Assembly (NCBI GenBank): GCA_936450465.1
Contig: OW388303.1
Location: forward strand, 7,255,193 to 7,319,192
Reading direction: 5' to 3'
DNA length: 64,000 nucleotides
Source: Gibbula magus
Taxonomy: Eukaryota > Mollusca > Gastropoda > Trochida > Trochidae
Part shown: positions 12,701-25,939 of the stretch, one piece after another
Layout: each line of letters opens with the position of its first letter
Numbering within the stretch: the stretch's first letter is position 1
Made by a program: the position numbers and the translations under genes
Notes under the pieces: model-generated
What the model was told of the DNA's origin: nothing
What the model saw: the letters and a program-made list of their open reading frames with translations, nothing else
The model's database searches: none

Positions 12701-15700
12701 GGAGACAATGATAGTGATTGTGTACAGAGATCGTGGCAATGATAGTGGTTGTGTACAGAGATCGAGACAATGATAGTGATTGTGTACAGAGATCGAGACA
12801 ATGGTCGTGATTGTGTACAGAGATGGAGACAATGATAGTGATTGTGTACAGAGATGGAGACAATGATAGTGATTGTGTACATAGATCGAGACAATGATAG
12901 TGATTGTGTACAGAGATCGAGACAATGGTCTTACTTGTGTACAGAGATCGAGACAATGATAGTGATTGTGTACAGAGATCGAGACAATGATAGTAATTGT
13001 GTACAGAGATCGAGACAATGATAGTGATTGTGTACAGAGATCGAGACAATGATAGTGATTGTGTATAGAGATCGAGACAATGATAGTGATTGTGTACAGT
13101 GATGGAGACAATGATAGTGATTGTGTACAGAGATGGAGACAATGGTCGTGATTGTGTACAGAGATCGAGAAAATGATAGTGATTGTGTACAGAGATCGTG
13201 CCAATGATAGTGATTGTGTACAGAGATGGAGACAATGATAGTGATTGTGTACAGAGATGGAGACAATGATAGTGATTGTGTACAGAGATCGACACAATGA
13301 AAGTGATTGTGTACAGAGATCGAGACAATGATAGTGATTGTGTACAGAGATCGAGACAATGGTCGTGATTGTGTACAGAGATCGAGACAATGGTCGTGAT
13401 TGTGTACAGAGATCGAGACAATGATAGTGATTGTGTACAGAGATCGTGGCAATGATAGTGATTGTGTACAGAGATGGAGACAATGATAGTGATTGTTTAC
13501 AGAGATCGAGACAATGGTCGTGATTGTGTACAGAGATCGAGAGAATTATAGTGATTGTGTACAGAGATGGAGACAATGATAGTGATTGTGTACAGAGATC
13601 GAGACAATGATAGTGATTGTGTACAGAGATGGAGACAATGATAGTGATTTTGTACAGAGATCGAGACAATGGTCGTGATTGTGTACAGAGATCGAAACAA
13701 TGATAGTTACTGTGTACAGAGATGGAGACAATGATAGTTACTGTGTACAGAGATGGAGACAATGGTCGTGATTGTGTACAGAGATCGAGACAATGATAGT
13801 GATTGTGTACAGAGATCGTGGCAATGATAGTGGTTGTGTACAGAGATCGAGACAATGATAGTGATTGTGTACAGAGATCGAGACAATGGTCGTGATTGTG
13901 TACAGAGATCGAGACAATGATAGTGATTGTGTACAGAGATGGAGACAATGATAGTGATTGTGTACATAGATCGAGACAATGATAGTGATTGTGTACAGAG
14001 ATCGAGACAATGGTCGTACTTGTGTACAGAGATCGAGACAATGATAGTGATTGTGTACAGAGATCGAGACAATGATAGTAATTGTGTACAGAGATCGAGA
14101 CAATGATAGTGATTGTGTACAGAGATCGAGACAATGATAGTGATTGTGTATAGAGATCGAGACAATGATAGTGATTGTGTACAGAGATGGAGACAATGGT
14201 AGTGATTGTGTACAGAGATGGAGACAATGGTAGTGATTGTGTACAGAGATGGAGACAATGATAGTGATTGTGTACAGAGATGGAGACAATGATAGTGATT
14301 GTGTACAGAGATGGAGAGAATGATAGTGATTGTGTACAGAGATGGAGAGAATGATAGTGATTGTGTACAGAGATGGAGAGAATGATAGTGATTGTGTACA
14401 GAGATGGAGACAATGATAGTGTTTGTGTACAGAGATGGAGAGAATGATAGTGATTGTGTACAGAGATGGAGACAATGATTGTGATTGTGTACAGAGATCG
14501 AGACAATGATAGTGATTGTGTACAGAGATCGAGACAATGGTCGTGATTCTGTACAGAGATCGAGACAATGATAGTTATTGTGTACAGAGATCGTGGCAAT
14601 GATAGTGATTGTGTACAGAGATCGAGACAATGATAGTGACTGTGTACAGAGATGGAGAAAATGATTGTGATTGTGTACAGAGATCGAGACAATGATAGTG
14701 ATTGTGTACAGAGATCGAGACAATGATAGTGATTGTGTACAGAGATCGAGACAATGATAGTGATTGTGTACAGAGATCGAGACAATGGTCGTGATTGTGT
14801 ACAGAGATCGAGACAATGATAGTTATTGTGTACAGAGATCGTGGCAATGATAGTGATTGTGTACAGAGATCGTGGCAATGATAGTGATTGTGTACAGAGA
14901 TCGAGACAATGATAGTGACTGTGTACAGAGATGGAGAAAATGATTATGATTGTGTACAGAGATCGAGACAATGATAGTGATTGTGTACAGAGATCGAGAC
15001 AATGATAGTGATTGTGTACAGAGATCGTGGCAATGATAGTGATTGTGTACAGAGATCGAGACAATGATAGTGACTGTGTACAGAGATGGAGAAAATGATT
15101 GTGATTGTGTACAGAGATCGAGACAATGATAGTGATTGTGTACAGAGATCGTGGCAATGATAGTGATTGTGTACAGAGATCGAGACAATGATAGTGATTG
15201 TTTACAGAGATCGAGACAATGGTCGTGATTGTGTACAGAGATCGAGAGAATTATAGAGATTGTGTACAGAGTTTGAGACAATGATAGTGATTGTGTACAG
15301 AGATCGAGACAATGATAGTGATTGTGTACAGAGATGGAGACAATGATAGTGATTTTGTACAGAGATCGAGACAATGGTCGTGATTGTGTACAGAGATCGA
15401 AACAATGATAGTTACTGTGTACAGAGATGGAGACAATGATAGTTACTGTGTACAGAGATGGAGACAATGGTCGTGATTGTGTACAGAGATGGAGACAATG
15501 ATAGTGATTGTGTACAGAGATCGTGGCAATGATAGTGGTTGTGTACAGAGATCGAGACAATGATAGTGATTGTGTACAGAGATCGAGACAATGGTTGTGA
15601 TTGTGTACAGAGATGGAGACAATGATAGTGATTGTGTACAGAGATGGAGACAATGATAGTGATTGTGTACATAGATCGAGACAATGATAGTGATTGTGTA

Positions 15701-18700
15701 CAGAGATCGAGACAATGGTCTTACTTGTGTACAGAGATCGAGACAATGATAGTGATTGTGTACAGAGATCGAGACAATGATAGTAATTGTGTACAGAGAT
15801 CGAGACAATGATAGTGATTGTGTACAGAGATCGAGACAATGATAGTGATTGTGTATAGAGATCGAGACAATGATAGTGATTGTGTACAGTGATGGAGACA
15901 ATGATAGTGATTGTGTACAGAGATGGAGACAATGATAGTGATTGTGTACAGAGATGGAGACAATGATAGTGATTGTGTACAGAGATGGAGACAATGGTCG
16001 TGATTGTGTACAGAGATCGAGAAAATGATAGTGATTGTGTACAGAGATCGTGCCAATGATAGTGATTGTGTACAGAGATGGAGACAATGATAGTGATTGT
16101 GTACAGAGATGGAGACAATGATAGTGATTGTGTACAGAGATCGACACAATGAAAGTGATTGTGTACAGAGATCGAGACAATGATAGTGATTGTGTACAGA
16201 GATCGAGACAATGGTCGTGATTGTGTACAGAGATCGAGACAATGATAGTGATTGTGTACAGAGATCGACACAATGAAAGTGATTGTGTACAGAGATCGAA
16301 ACAATGGTCGTGATTGTGTACAGAGATCGAGACAATGGTCGTGATAGTGTACAGAGATCGAGACAATGATAGTGATTGTGTACAGAGATGGAGACAATGG
16401 TCGTGATTGTGTACAGAGATCGAGACAATGATAGTGATTGTGTACAGAGATCGTGCCAATGATAGTGATTGTGTACAGAAATGGAGACAATGGTAGTGAT
16501 TGTGTACAGAGATGGAGACAATGATAGTGATTGTGTACAGAGATGGAGACAATGATAGTGATTTTGTACAGAGATCGAGACAATGGTCTTGATTGTGTAC
16601 AGAGATCGAGACAATGATAGTGATTGTGTACAGAGATCGAGACAATGATAGTTACTGTGTACAGAGATGGAGACAATGGTAGTGATTGTGTACAGAGATG
16701 GAGACAATGGTCGTGATTGTGTACATAGATGGAGAGAATGATAGTGATTGTGTACAGAGATGGAGACAATGATAGTGATTGTGTACAGAGATGGAGACAA
16801 TGATAGTGATTGTGTACATAGATCGAGACAATGATAGTGATTGTGTACAGAGATCGAGACAATGGTCGTACTTGTGTACAGAGATCGAGACAATGATAGT
16901 GATTGTGTACAGAGATCGAGACAATGGTCGTGATTGTGTACAGAGATGGAGACAATGATAGTGATTGTGTACAGAGATCGAGACAATGATAGTTACTGTG
17001 TACAGAGATAGAGACAATGATAGTGATTGTGTACAGAGATGGAGACAATGGTCGTGATTGTGTACATAGATGGAGACAATGATAGTGATTGTGTACAGAG
17101 ATGGAGACAATGATAGTGATTGTGTACAGAGATGGAGACAATGATAGTGATTGTGTACATAGATCGAGACAATGATAGTGATTGTGTACAGAGATCGAGA
17201 CAATGGTCGTATTTGTGTACAGAGATCGAGACAATGATAGTGATTGTGTACAGAGATCGAGACAATGATAGTAATTGTGTACAGAGATCGAGAGAATGAT
17301 AGTGATTGTGTACAGAGATCGAGACAATGATAGTGATTGTGTATAGAGATCGAGACAATGATAGTGATTGTGTACAGAGATGGAGACAATGATAGTGATT
17401 GTGTACAGAGATCGAGACAATGGTCGTGATTGTGTACAAAGATCGAGACAATGATAGTGATTGTGTACAGAGATCGAGACAATGATAGTGATTGTGTACA
17501 GAGATCGAGACAATGATAGTGATTGTGTACAGAGATCGAGACAATGATAGTGATTGTGTATAGAGATCGAGACAATGATAGTGATTGTGTACAGAGATGG
17601 AGACAATGGTAGTGATTGTGTACAGAGATGGAGACAATGGTAGTGATTGTGTACAGAGATGGAGACAATGATAGTGATTGTGTACAGAGATGGAGACAAT
17701 GATAGTGATTGTGTACAGAGATGGAGAGAATGATAGTGATTGTGTACAGAGATGGAGAGAATGATAGTGATTGTGTACAGAGATGGAGAGAATGATAGTG
17801 ATTGTGTACAGAGATGGAGACAATGATAGTGTTTGTGTACAGAGATGGAGAGAATGATAGTGATTGTGTACAGAGATGGAGACAATGATTGTGATTGTGT
17901 ACAGAGATCGAGACAATGATAGTGATTGTGTACAGAGATCGAGACAATGGTCGTGATTCTGTACAGAGATCGAGACAATGATAGTTATTGTGTACAGAGA
18001 TCGTGGCAATGATAGTGATTGTGTACAGAGATCGAGACAATGATAGTGACTGTGTACAGAGATGGAGAAAATGATTATGATTGTGTACAGAGATCGAGAC
18101 AATGATAGTGATTGTGTACAGAGATCGAGACAATGATAGTGATTGTGTACAGAGATCGAGACAATGATAGTGATTGTGTACAGAGATCGAGACAATGGTC
18201 GTGATTGTGTACAGAGATCGAGACAATGATAGTTATTGTGTACAGAGATCGTGGCAATGATAGTGATTGTGTACAGAGATCGTGGCAATGATAGTGATTG
18301 TGTACAGAGATCGAGACAATGATAGTGACTGTGTACAGAGATGGAGAAAATGATTATGATTGTGTACAGAGATCGAGACAATGATAGTGATTGTGTACAG
18401 AGATCGAGACAATGATAGTGATTGTGTACAGAGATCGTGGCAATGATAGTGATTGTGTACAGAGATCGAGACAATGATAGTGACTGTGTACAGAGATGGA
18501 GAAAATGATTGTGATTGTGTACAGAGATCGAGACAATGATAGTGATTGTGTACAGAGATCGTGGCAATGATAGTGATTGTGTACAGAGATCGAGACAATG
18601 ATAGTGATTGTTTACAGAGATCGAGACAATGGTCGTGATTGTGTACAGAGATCGAGAGAATTATAGAGATTGTGTACAGAGTTTGAGACAATGATAGTGA

Positions 18701-21700
18701 TTGTGTACAGAGATCGAGACAATGATAGTGATTGTGTACAGAGATGGAGACAATGATAGTGATTTTGTACAGAGATCGAGACAATGGTCGTGATTGTGTA
18801 CAGAGATCGAAACAATGATAGTTACTGTGTACAGAGATGGAGACAATGATAGTTACTGTGTACAGAGATGGAGACAATGGTCGTGATTGTGTACAGAGAT
18901 GGAGACAATGATAGTGATTGTGTACAGAGATCGTGGCAATGATAGTGGTTGTGTACAGAGATCGAGACAATGATAGTGATTGTGTACAGAGATCGAGACA
19001 ATGGTTGTGATTGTGTACAGAGATGGAGACAATGATAGTGATTGTGTACAGAGATGGAGACAATGATAGTGATTGTGTACATAGATCGAGACAATGATAG
19101 TGATTGTGTACAGAGATCGAGACAATGGTCTTACTTGTGTACAGAGATCGAGACAATGATAGTGATTGTGTACAGAGATCGAGACAATGATAGTAATTGT
19201 GTACAGAGATCGAGACAATGATAGTGATTGTGTACAGAGATCGAGACAATGATAGTGATTGTGTATAGAGATCGAGACAATGATAGTGATTGTGTACAGT
19301 GATGGAGACAATGATAGTGATTGTGTACAGAGATGGAGACAATGATAGTGATTGTGTACAGAGATGGAGACAATGATAGTGATTGTGTACAGAGATGGAG
19401 ACAATGGTCGTGATTGTGTACAGAGATCGAGAAAATGATAGTGATTGTGTACAGAGATCGTGCCAATGATAGTGATTGTGTACAGAGATGGAGACAATGA
19501 TAGTGATTGTGTACAGAGATGGAGACAATGATAGTGATTGTGTACAGAGATCGACACAATGAAAGTGATTGTGTACAGAGATCGAGACAATGATAGTGAT
19601 TGTGTACAGAGATCGAGACAATGGTCGTGATTGTGTACAGAGATCGAGACAATGATAGTGATTGTGTACAGAGATCGACACAATGAAAGTGATTGTGTAC
19701 AGAGATCGAAACAATGGTCGTGATTGTGTACAGAGATCGAGACAATGGTCGTGATAGTGTACAGAGATCGAGACAATGATAGTGATTGTGTACAGAGATG
19801 GAGACAATGGTCGTGATTGTGTACAGAGATCGAGACAATGATAGTGATTGTGTACAGAGATCGTGCCAATGATAGTGATTGTGTACAGAGATGGAGACAA
19901 TGGTAGTGATTGTGTACAGAGATGGAGACAATGATAGTGATTGTGTACAGAGATGGAGACAATGATAGTGATTTTGTACAGAGATCGAGACAATGGTCTT
20001 GATTGTGTACAGAGATCGAGACAATGATAGTGATTGTGTACAGAGATCGAGACAATGATAGTTACTGTGTACAGAGATGGAGACAATGGTAGTGATTGTG
20101 TACAGAGATGGAGACAATGGTCGTGATTGTGTACATAGATGGAGAGAATGATAGTGATTGTGTACAGAGATGGAGACAATGATAGTGATTGTGTACAGAG
20201 ATGGAGACAATGATAGTGATTGTGTACATAGATCGAGACAATGATAGTGATTGTGTACAGAGATCGAGACAATGGTCGTACTTGTGTACAGAGATCGAGA
20301 CAATGATAGTGATTGTGTACAGAGATCGAGACAATGGTCGTGATTGTGTACATAGATGGAGACAATGATAGTGATTGTGTACAGAGATCGAGACAATGAT
20401 AGTTACTGTGTACAGAGATAGAGACAATGATAGTGATTGTGTACAGAGATGGAGACAATGGTCGTGATTGTGTACATAGATGGAGACAATGATAGTGATT
20501 GTGTACAGAGATGGAGACAATGATAGTGATTGTGTACAGAGATGGAGACAATGATAGTGATTGTGTACAGAGATCGAGACAATGATAGTGATTGTGTACA
20601 GAGATCGAGACAATGGTCGTATTTGTGTACAGAGATCGAGACAATGATAGTGATTGTGTACAGAGATCGAGACAATGATAGTAATTGTGTACAGAGATCG
20701 AGAGAATGATAGTGATTGTGTACAGAGATCGAGACAATGATAGTGATTGTGTATAGAGATCGAGACAATGATAGTGATTGTGTACAGAGATGGAGACAAT
20801 GATAGTGATTGTGTACAGAGATCGAGACAATGGTCGTGATTGTGTACAAAGATCGAGACAATGATAGTGATTGTGTACAGAGATCGAGACAATGATAGTG
20901 ATTGTGTACAGAGATCGAGACAATGATAGTGATTGTGTACAGAGATCGGGACAATGGTCGTGATTATGTACAAAGATCGAGACAATGATAGTGATTGTGT
21001 ACAGAGATCGAGACAATGATAGTGATTGTGTACAGAGATCGAGAGAATGATAGTGATTGTGTACAGAGATTGAGACAATGGTCGTGATTGTGTACAGAAA
21101 TCGAGACAATGATAGTGATTGTGTACAGAGATCGAGACAATGATAGTCACATTGTGTACATAGATCGAGACAATGATAGTCACATTATTTACAGATATTG
21201 AGACAATGATAGTGATTGTGTACAGAGATCGAGACAATGATAGTGATTGTGTACAGAGATCGAGACAATGGTCGTGATTGTTTACAGAGATCGAGACAAT
21301 GATAGTGATTGTGTACAGAGATCGAGACAACGATAGTGTTTGTGTACAGAGATGGAGACAATGATAGTGATTGTGTACAGAGATGGAGACAATGATAGTG
21401 ATTGTTAACAGAGATCGAGACAATGGTCGTGATTGTGTACAGTGATCGAGACAATGATAGTGATTGTGTACAGAGATCGAGGCAATGATAGTGATTGTGT
21501 ACAGAGATCGAAACAATGATAGTGATTGTGTACAGAGATCGAGACAATGGTCGTGATTGTGTACAGATCTAGAGATCGAGACAATGATAGTGATTGTGTA
21601 AAGAGATCGAGACAATGGCCGTGATTGTGTACAGAGATCGAGACAATGATAGTGATTGTGTACAGAGATCGAGACAATGATAGTGATTGTGTACAGAGAT

Positions 21701-21988
21701 CGAGACAATGATAGTCACATTGTGTACAGAGATCGAGACAATGATAGTCACATTATTTACAGAGATCGAGGCAATGATAGTGATTGTGTACAGAGATCGA
21801 GACAATGATAGTGATTGTGTACAGAGATCGAGACAATGATAGTCACATTGTGTACAGAGATTGAGACAATGATAGTGATTGTGTACAGAGATCGAGACAA
21901 TGATAGTCACATTATGTACAGAGATGGAGACAATGATAGTCATTGAGTACAGAGATCGAGACAATGATAGTGATTGAGTACAGAGATC
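3714..21988. repeat. 18.3-kb satellite of a 31-bp unit with higher-order structure
   Basis: About 590 head-to-tail copies of a 31-bp monomer, each containing TGTACAGAGATCGAGA followed by CAATGATAGTGATTG. Recurrent diagnostic variants are C or G in GATCGAG/GATGGAG, GACAATG or GAGAATG, ATAG or GTCG, and GAGA or GTGG. Blocks of variants recur at long offsets that are exact multiples of 31 bp. Examples: 1,395 bp (4,407 to 5,802), 3,565 bp (7,352 to 10,917 and 8,847 to 12,412), 2,790 bp (10,917 to 13,707 and 12,412 to 15,202) and 3,410 bp (15,202 to 18,612 and 16,652 to 20,062). The right edge (about 21,140-21,988) is the most irregular, with 33-bp units containing GTCACATTGTG. The minus strand has no stop codon in the consensus in any frame, so very long apparent reading frames (up to 1,299 codons) occur; they are a by-product of the repeat. 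Confidence 0.97.
21140..21988. repeat. degenerate right edge of the 31-bp satellite
   Basis: Units here differ from the array body. Several carry a 2-bp insertion (GTCACATTGTG in place of GTGATTGTG) giving 33-bp units, and there are single-unit indels such as the extra 'TCTAGAGA' near 21,568. This matches the general rule that satellite edges escape homogenisation. Confidence 0.8.
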
Positions 21989-22127
21989 GAGAGATGGTGT
22001 GATAGCTATGCGCTTCGCAAGATTATTTGCTGTAAGTATGCACAGAATGGTCCACTAATTCGGCATTAGTAATACACCGTGATTAAGATTAATGACAAGC
22101 TGACTACCCTTCCTTCTTCCATATACA

Positions 22128-22315
22128 TCAGTCTCACAGTCAGACTCTGAAAAAAGTATTTATTCTGAAAATATCACAATTCTATTAAATATTGAAAAGT
22201 AGACTGTAAAAAAAGGGATTTTCATATCTGTAAAAAAAAAGGTTCCTTTTCAAAAAAATTTCAATATTTTTTTAGATATAAACATCATTTTTTCAGAGTC
22301 TATGTGTTAGACTGC
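22128..22315 (-). mobile_element. short inverted-repeat element, related to repeats at 37.3-37.6 and 40.0-40.15 kb
   Basis: The left end has AGACTCTGAAAAAAGTAT and the right end the complementary TTTTTTCAGAGTCT, giving short terminal inverted repeats around an AT-rich centre. The reverse complement of 40,020-40,150 shares the same order of motifs (AGACTCTGAAAAAAGTATT, TTAAATATT, GACTGTAA). This looks like a non-autonomous element seen in several copies in the window. Confidence 0.6.
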
Positions 22316-22319
22316 ATAC

Positions 22320-22543
22320 AACTTCCCAATGCAAGTCCTAACTCTTGCCAGTCTCCATTCCTGGCTGATTTAGGCCTTGCAGTATTTCCTTAAGAAATAT
22401 GTGCTTAGAAATCCAGGCCCACTATGCATTTCTGGTGCAGCGATTCACTTATCTAGGCACAGCAAAGCGAGGGAAATACCGCAAGGGTTAAATCAGCCAG
22501 TAATGTAGACTGGCAAGAGTTATGTGCCTTGCGTTAGGAAGTT
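22320..22543. mobile_element. 224-bp miniature inverted-repeat element, copy 1
   Basis: The ends are inverted repeats of about 60 nt. The left end (22,320) reads AACTTCCCAATGCAAG and continues CTCTTGCCAGTCTCC; the right end (22,543) carries the reverse complement, ending GCGTTAGGAAGTT. A second copy of the same family is at 53,407-53,633 and a partial one at 58,631-58,678. There is no coding capacity, so any transposase must be supplied from elsewhere. Confidence 0.85.
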
Positions 22544-25269
22544 GGACTACATATACATATGTACACATGTATTTATTTTAACAAGTTGCGGATGAATGTC
22601 TAGTAACGTTGTTTATTGGTCAAGGTCATCAAAAGAAAAACTTATTTTGATAACGTATCTAAATACCACGTTCCGTATCGACCAACTTAATACATTAACA
22701 CAAACTGGTGACATCAGAAACCACATTGTAAAATGTATTTGGTTGATACTTAAAATGCGTCTATGCTGCAAATTTTACACACTGAGTTACTCATATATCT
22801 GTTGACTAAAGATAATTATTCATGTTCACATTGTTTAATCTGATTAAAGACATGTCATTTACCTGGATGTTATGACTTTAATGCAAGCTCTGAAAGATAG
22901 TTTAGATGATTATTTGAATTATAAATACGTTTGTGTCAATTTTGAAAGGATTTACCTTTTCAAAGGTTACTAGAAAATACTTAAAAACGAAACATTGACA
23001 ACAGCTTGGTTATCTTTACATAATGAGAATAAAAACATTGTTACATAAAAAAAACTTTTCAAAAGGTGCCAATATTTTCGAAAGATGTCTGTATTAGTAT
23101 GTATTATGTATTATTAATTTCCTTTCTGTTAATTGAAATTTTTGATTTTTAGTTATTACAAACCAATGTTCTTCGACGTTAATTTTTATGATTGTGTGAC
23201 GTTGTACGCACATTCCAAAATAGAATAAGAGACGTTCTATGTTGTTAACACATTTTATTCTTAATTAATTACGATTATTATATCATAATGGTGTTATGTA
23301 TAGGAATTTTCTCATTCGAAAAACATTATCATATCATTCATGGTTTTACATGCTTGTCTTCTACATTTAAAACTTCCTTTGTTAATATAATGATTACGGT
23401 ATCAAGGAATATAGATGACATATTTTGCTTTTTAGCATGTTAAAAAAGTGTTCATATAGTTTCAACAGAACTTAATTTTCAAGGCAATTTGTAATATTTA
23501 TTTAACATTAACATTTCTTTCAGAAACATTCTTCAACTCCAACATAGCATTTAATAAAATCATGATAATTTAATGATCATTTTAAAGTAAAACCATAAAC
23601 ACTCTTAATGAATTCTATTACATTTCAGGCCTCAAAAACTAAAGTTTTATGGATAGGTAAATGGCAGACAGTAATGTAGACTGCAGGTGACTTTGAAGTA
23701 CTATAGGAATAAATATGAATGTGCATCAAGAAAAGCTTTTAGTCATCAATACAAGGAAAAGACTGGACAACATTAACAGAATTTTGGCTTGGTGAAGACA
23801 AAGAAGTTTAACTCTTATTGGTAAAATTACTGTAATTTAAACGTTTGCTCTATTAACTTTAGTACACATTTTATTGCCCTTTCAAATCCAACAAATCATT
23901 TATAAATAACCTAAATAAAATATTCTTTTACTTCATTCGGAATGGAAAGAGGGATGCACAAAGAGGGAAAATTTAATAAGAAAGCATGAGCAGGGATGGC
24001 AAAAAATGATTAGTATAAATAATTTCATCAACGCTTTAAAACTTTCACACTTTAATAAATATAAGAAACACCACTCACCACCAATAACATCCTCATATTG
24101 GGTGCATGCAAAAATTGCTAAATTAATGCTAATCACTATCAAATAACAAATCCCTTCTGGAAAGATGTTCTCAATGTCTTGTCACAATTTTATACAACAC
24201 ACAAGATAAATCTGGGGGAAATGGCTCAATCATCAATTTCAGGATTCCAATTTGTTATAGAAAGGTATTTGCAAATATTAAAGTACATTATTTAGAAAAA
24301 TAGTAAAGGTAATAAATATCATCTTTACAAGACATTTACTAGATATTTATGCATGTTGTAAATATTTGTAAAAGGTTTGTAAATAACATATTTAATCAAG
24401 TTGAATAGGTTTATAAATGTATTAGTATACGGTATTGGCGGGCGTCCCGGTGTTGACTAATTTGAAAAATCATTTCGGAACTGAGCAAATGAGTTTAATT
24501 TTCCTATAAACAAAAAAACAATAAACGTTCTTATCAATGTTTACGTCCTCGAGTCCTGTATATTTTTCAATTAGTTTTGAAATGCATGACAGAACGAGAT
24601 AATAATAATAAAGAGATAATTCACTACCCCCGCTTACAGTTGCTGACCCGTTTGCAATTGTTTAATGTAAACAGGGGTACAAAATGAAAGTTATCCCCAA
24701 AATGACCCCTACCATGTTTAATGGTTTAAATGTGTGCAGAATGAGGCACGCGTACATAGAGTATATGGTTATATATGAACTGTTGTGTTTTATCCAAATT
24801 TATTTTGGAATGTTTTTTTTTAAATTTAAAAACCACGAAGAAGCATTATTTGACTGGTTACTAAACGCCTTCAACTATTCAGTTTTAGAATACGACGTCG
24901 TAAACTTCAGATATCTGTGATTGAAAATTATACCTATGACAAAACCAACTATGATGTGTACTTTCTTTTGCCCCGATGTTAATGTTACTAGAGGAGAGGT
25001 GGTTATTATTAATCAAAGTTACAAATATTATGCATAGATTCCCTTAACTCCTGAGACACAGAGAAAACCATACTTCGCCAACTTGCTGATTCTAAATACA
25101 AACAAGATTTTCTATTTTAACAGTATTTTATTTCCAAATGACATATAACATACAAGAAATTATGAAAAGAACAATGGAAAAAGGGTCAGCAAACAGGCTA
25201 CAATAGACTATATAAATGCTGATATAAATCATGGAGTGGATGGAAGGTAGGGATACTTGGATTTGGTTT
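22544..25269. other. AT-rich stretch without recognisable gene
   Basis: About 2.7 kb of AT-rich DNA. The longest reading frame (24,684-24,920, 78 codons) has no recognisable motif. A small match to the inverted-repeat element end (CAGTAATGTAGACTG) is present near 23,669, probably a decayed fragment. Confidence 0.5.
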
Positions 25270-25348
25270 GGTAGGTTCTCCTCGGATATTTCCTCCGACA
25301 GGAGATAGAAGTTCATGTCGGAGCAAATTATCCGAGGAGTCCCCTACC
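25270..25348. repeat. 79-bp hairpin
   Basis: GGTAGG, CTCCTCGGATA and TCCTCCGACA on the left are mirrored by TGTCGGA, TATCCGAGGAG and CCTACC on the right. The stem is near-perfect around a loop near 25,301-25,315. It may be one terminus of the element that includes the ribozyme-like motif at 25,724. Confidence 0.8.
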
Positions 25349-25723
25349 AATCAACACCTATCAGCTCCAATCACCATGCAACATCTTCAAAGCCATCCAC
25401 ATCAACAACTGGCCTCTCTTCCAATCAACTATAATTATTATTTGTTTAACAATTTCAATAAAGCCAATTGGCCTCCCTCGTTTCATCATGTGTGTTTATG
25501 TATATCCTCAATAAAGCTTACAGGCAATTGTTTGTTTATCTAATTAATGTTTGTATTGCAAATCCTCATCGTTCTCATACTTCATCTCCATCATGTTTGT
25601 ATTACAAATCCCCATTGTAATGTACAATTCTCATGCATGTTAATCCCCCCTGATTGAGTTTCCTCACCATTTTTTTGATTGCTATATAAATGTACCATAT
25701 TTTGTTATTGCCTTACATTCCAC

Positions 25724-25753
25724 CTGATGAAGGAGTGAGTATGTACTCCGAAA
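25724..25753 (+). ncRNA. hammerhead-ribozyme-like core (candidate)
   Basis: CTGATGA (25,724-25,730) is followed by a stem-loop (GGAGT, 8-nt loop, ACTCC) and then GAAA (25,750-25,753). This is the conserved layout of a hammerhead core with stem II. Stem III after GAAA (short GTG/CAC pairing around TTTTT) is poor and stem I is not obvious, so catalysis cannot be claimed. Similar motifs are known in Penelope-like retroelements, but no reverse transcriptase of that type is seen here. Confidence 0.35.
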
Positions 25754-25939
25754 CGACGTGTTTTTCACCATGATTAAAGAAGTTGTTATCCAGAAAATCT
25801 TCATGTTCTTATTGGCATAATAATAATACAATCTTATTCACACAAGGAACTAAAAGTTTTGCAAAGTACTGTATGAAGAAGGACACACAACAAGCACTTG
25901 TCACTGAGTCGACATGATCCCCTCCGCAAATTAATACTT

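Noticed and set aside
8847..18815. Satellite higher-order period fixed at a multiple of five monomers
   Set aside because: Most offsets are multiples of 155 bp, but at least one is 114 monomers, and local variants are spaced 4, 7 or 8 monomers apart, so a strict pentamer is not supported by eye.
3714..21988. CRISPR array
   Set aside because: The units are contiguous with no unique spacers, and the genome is eukaryotic.
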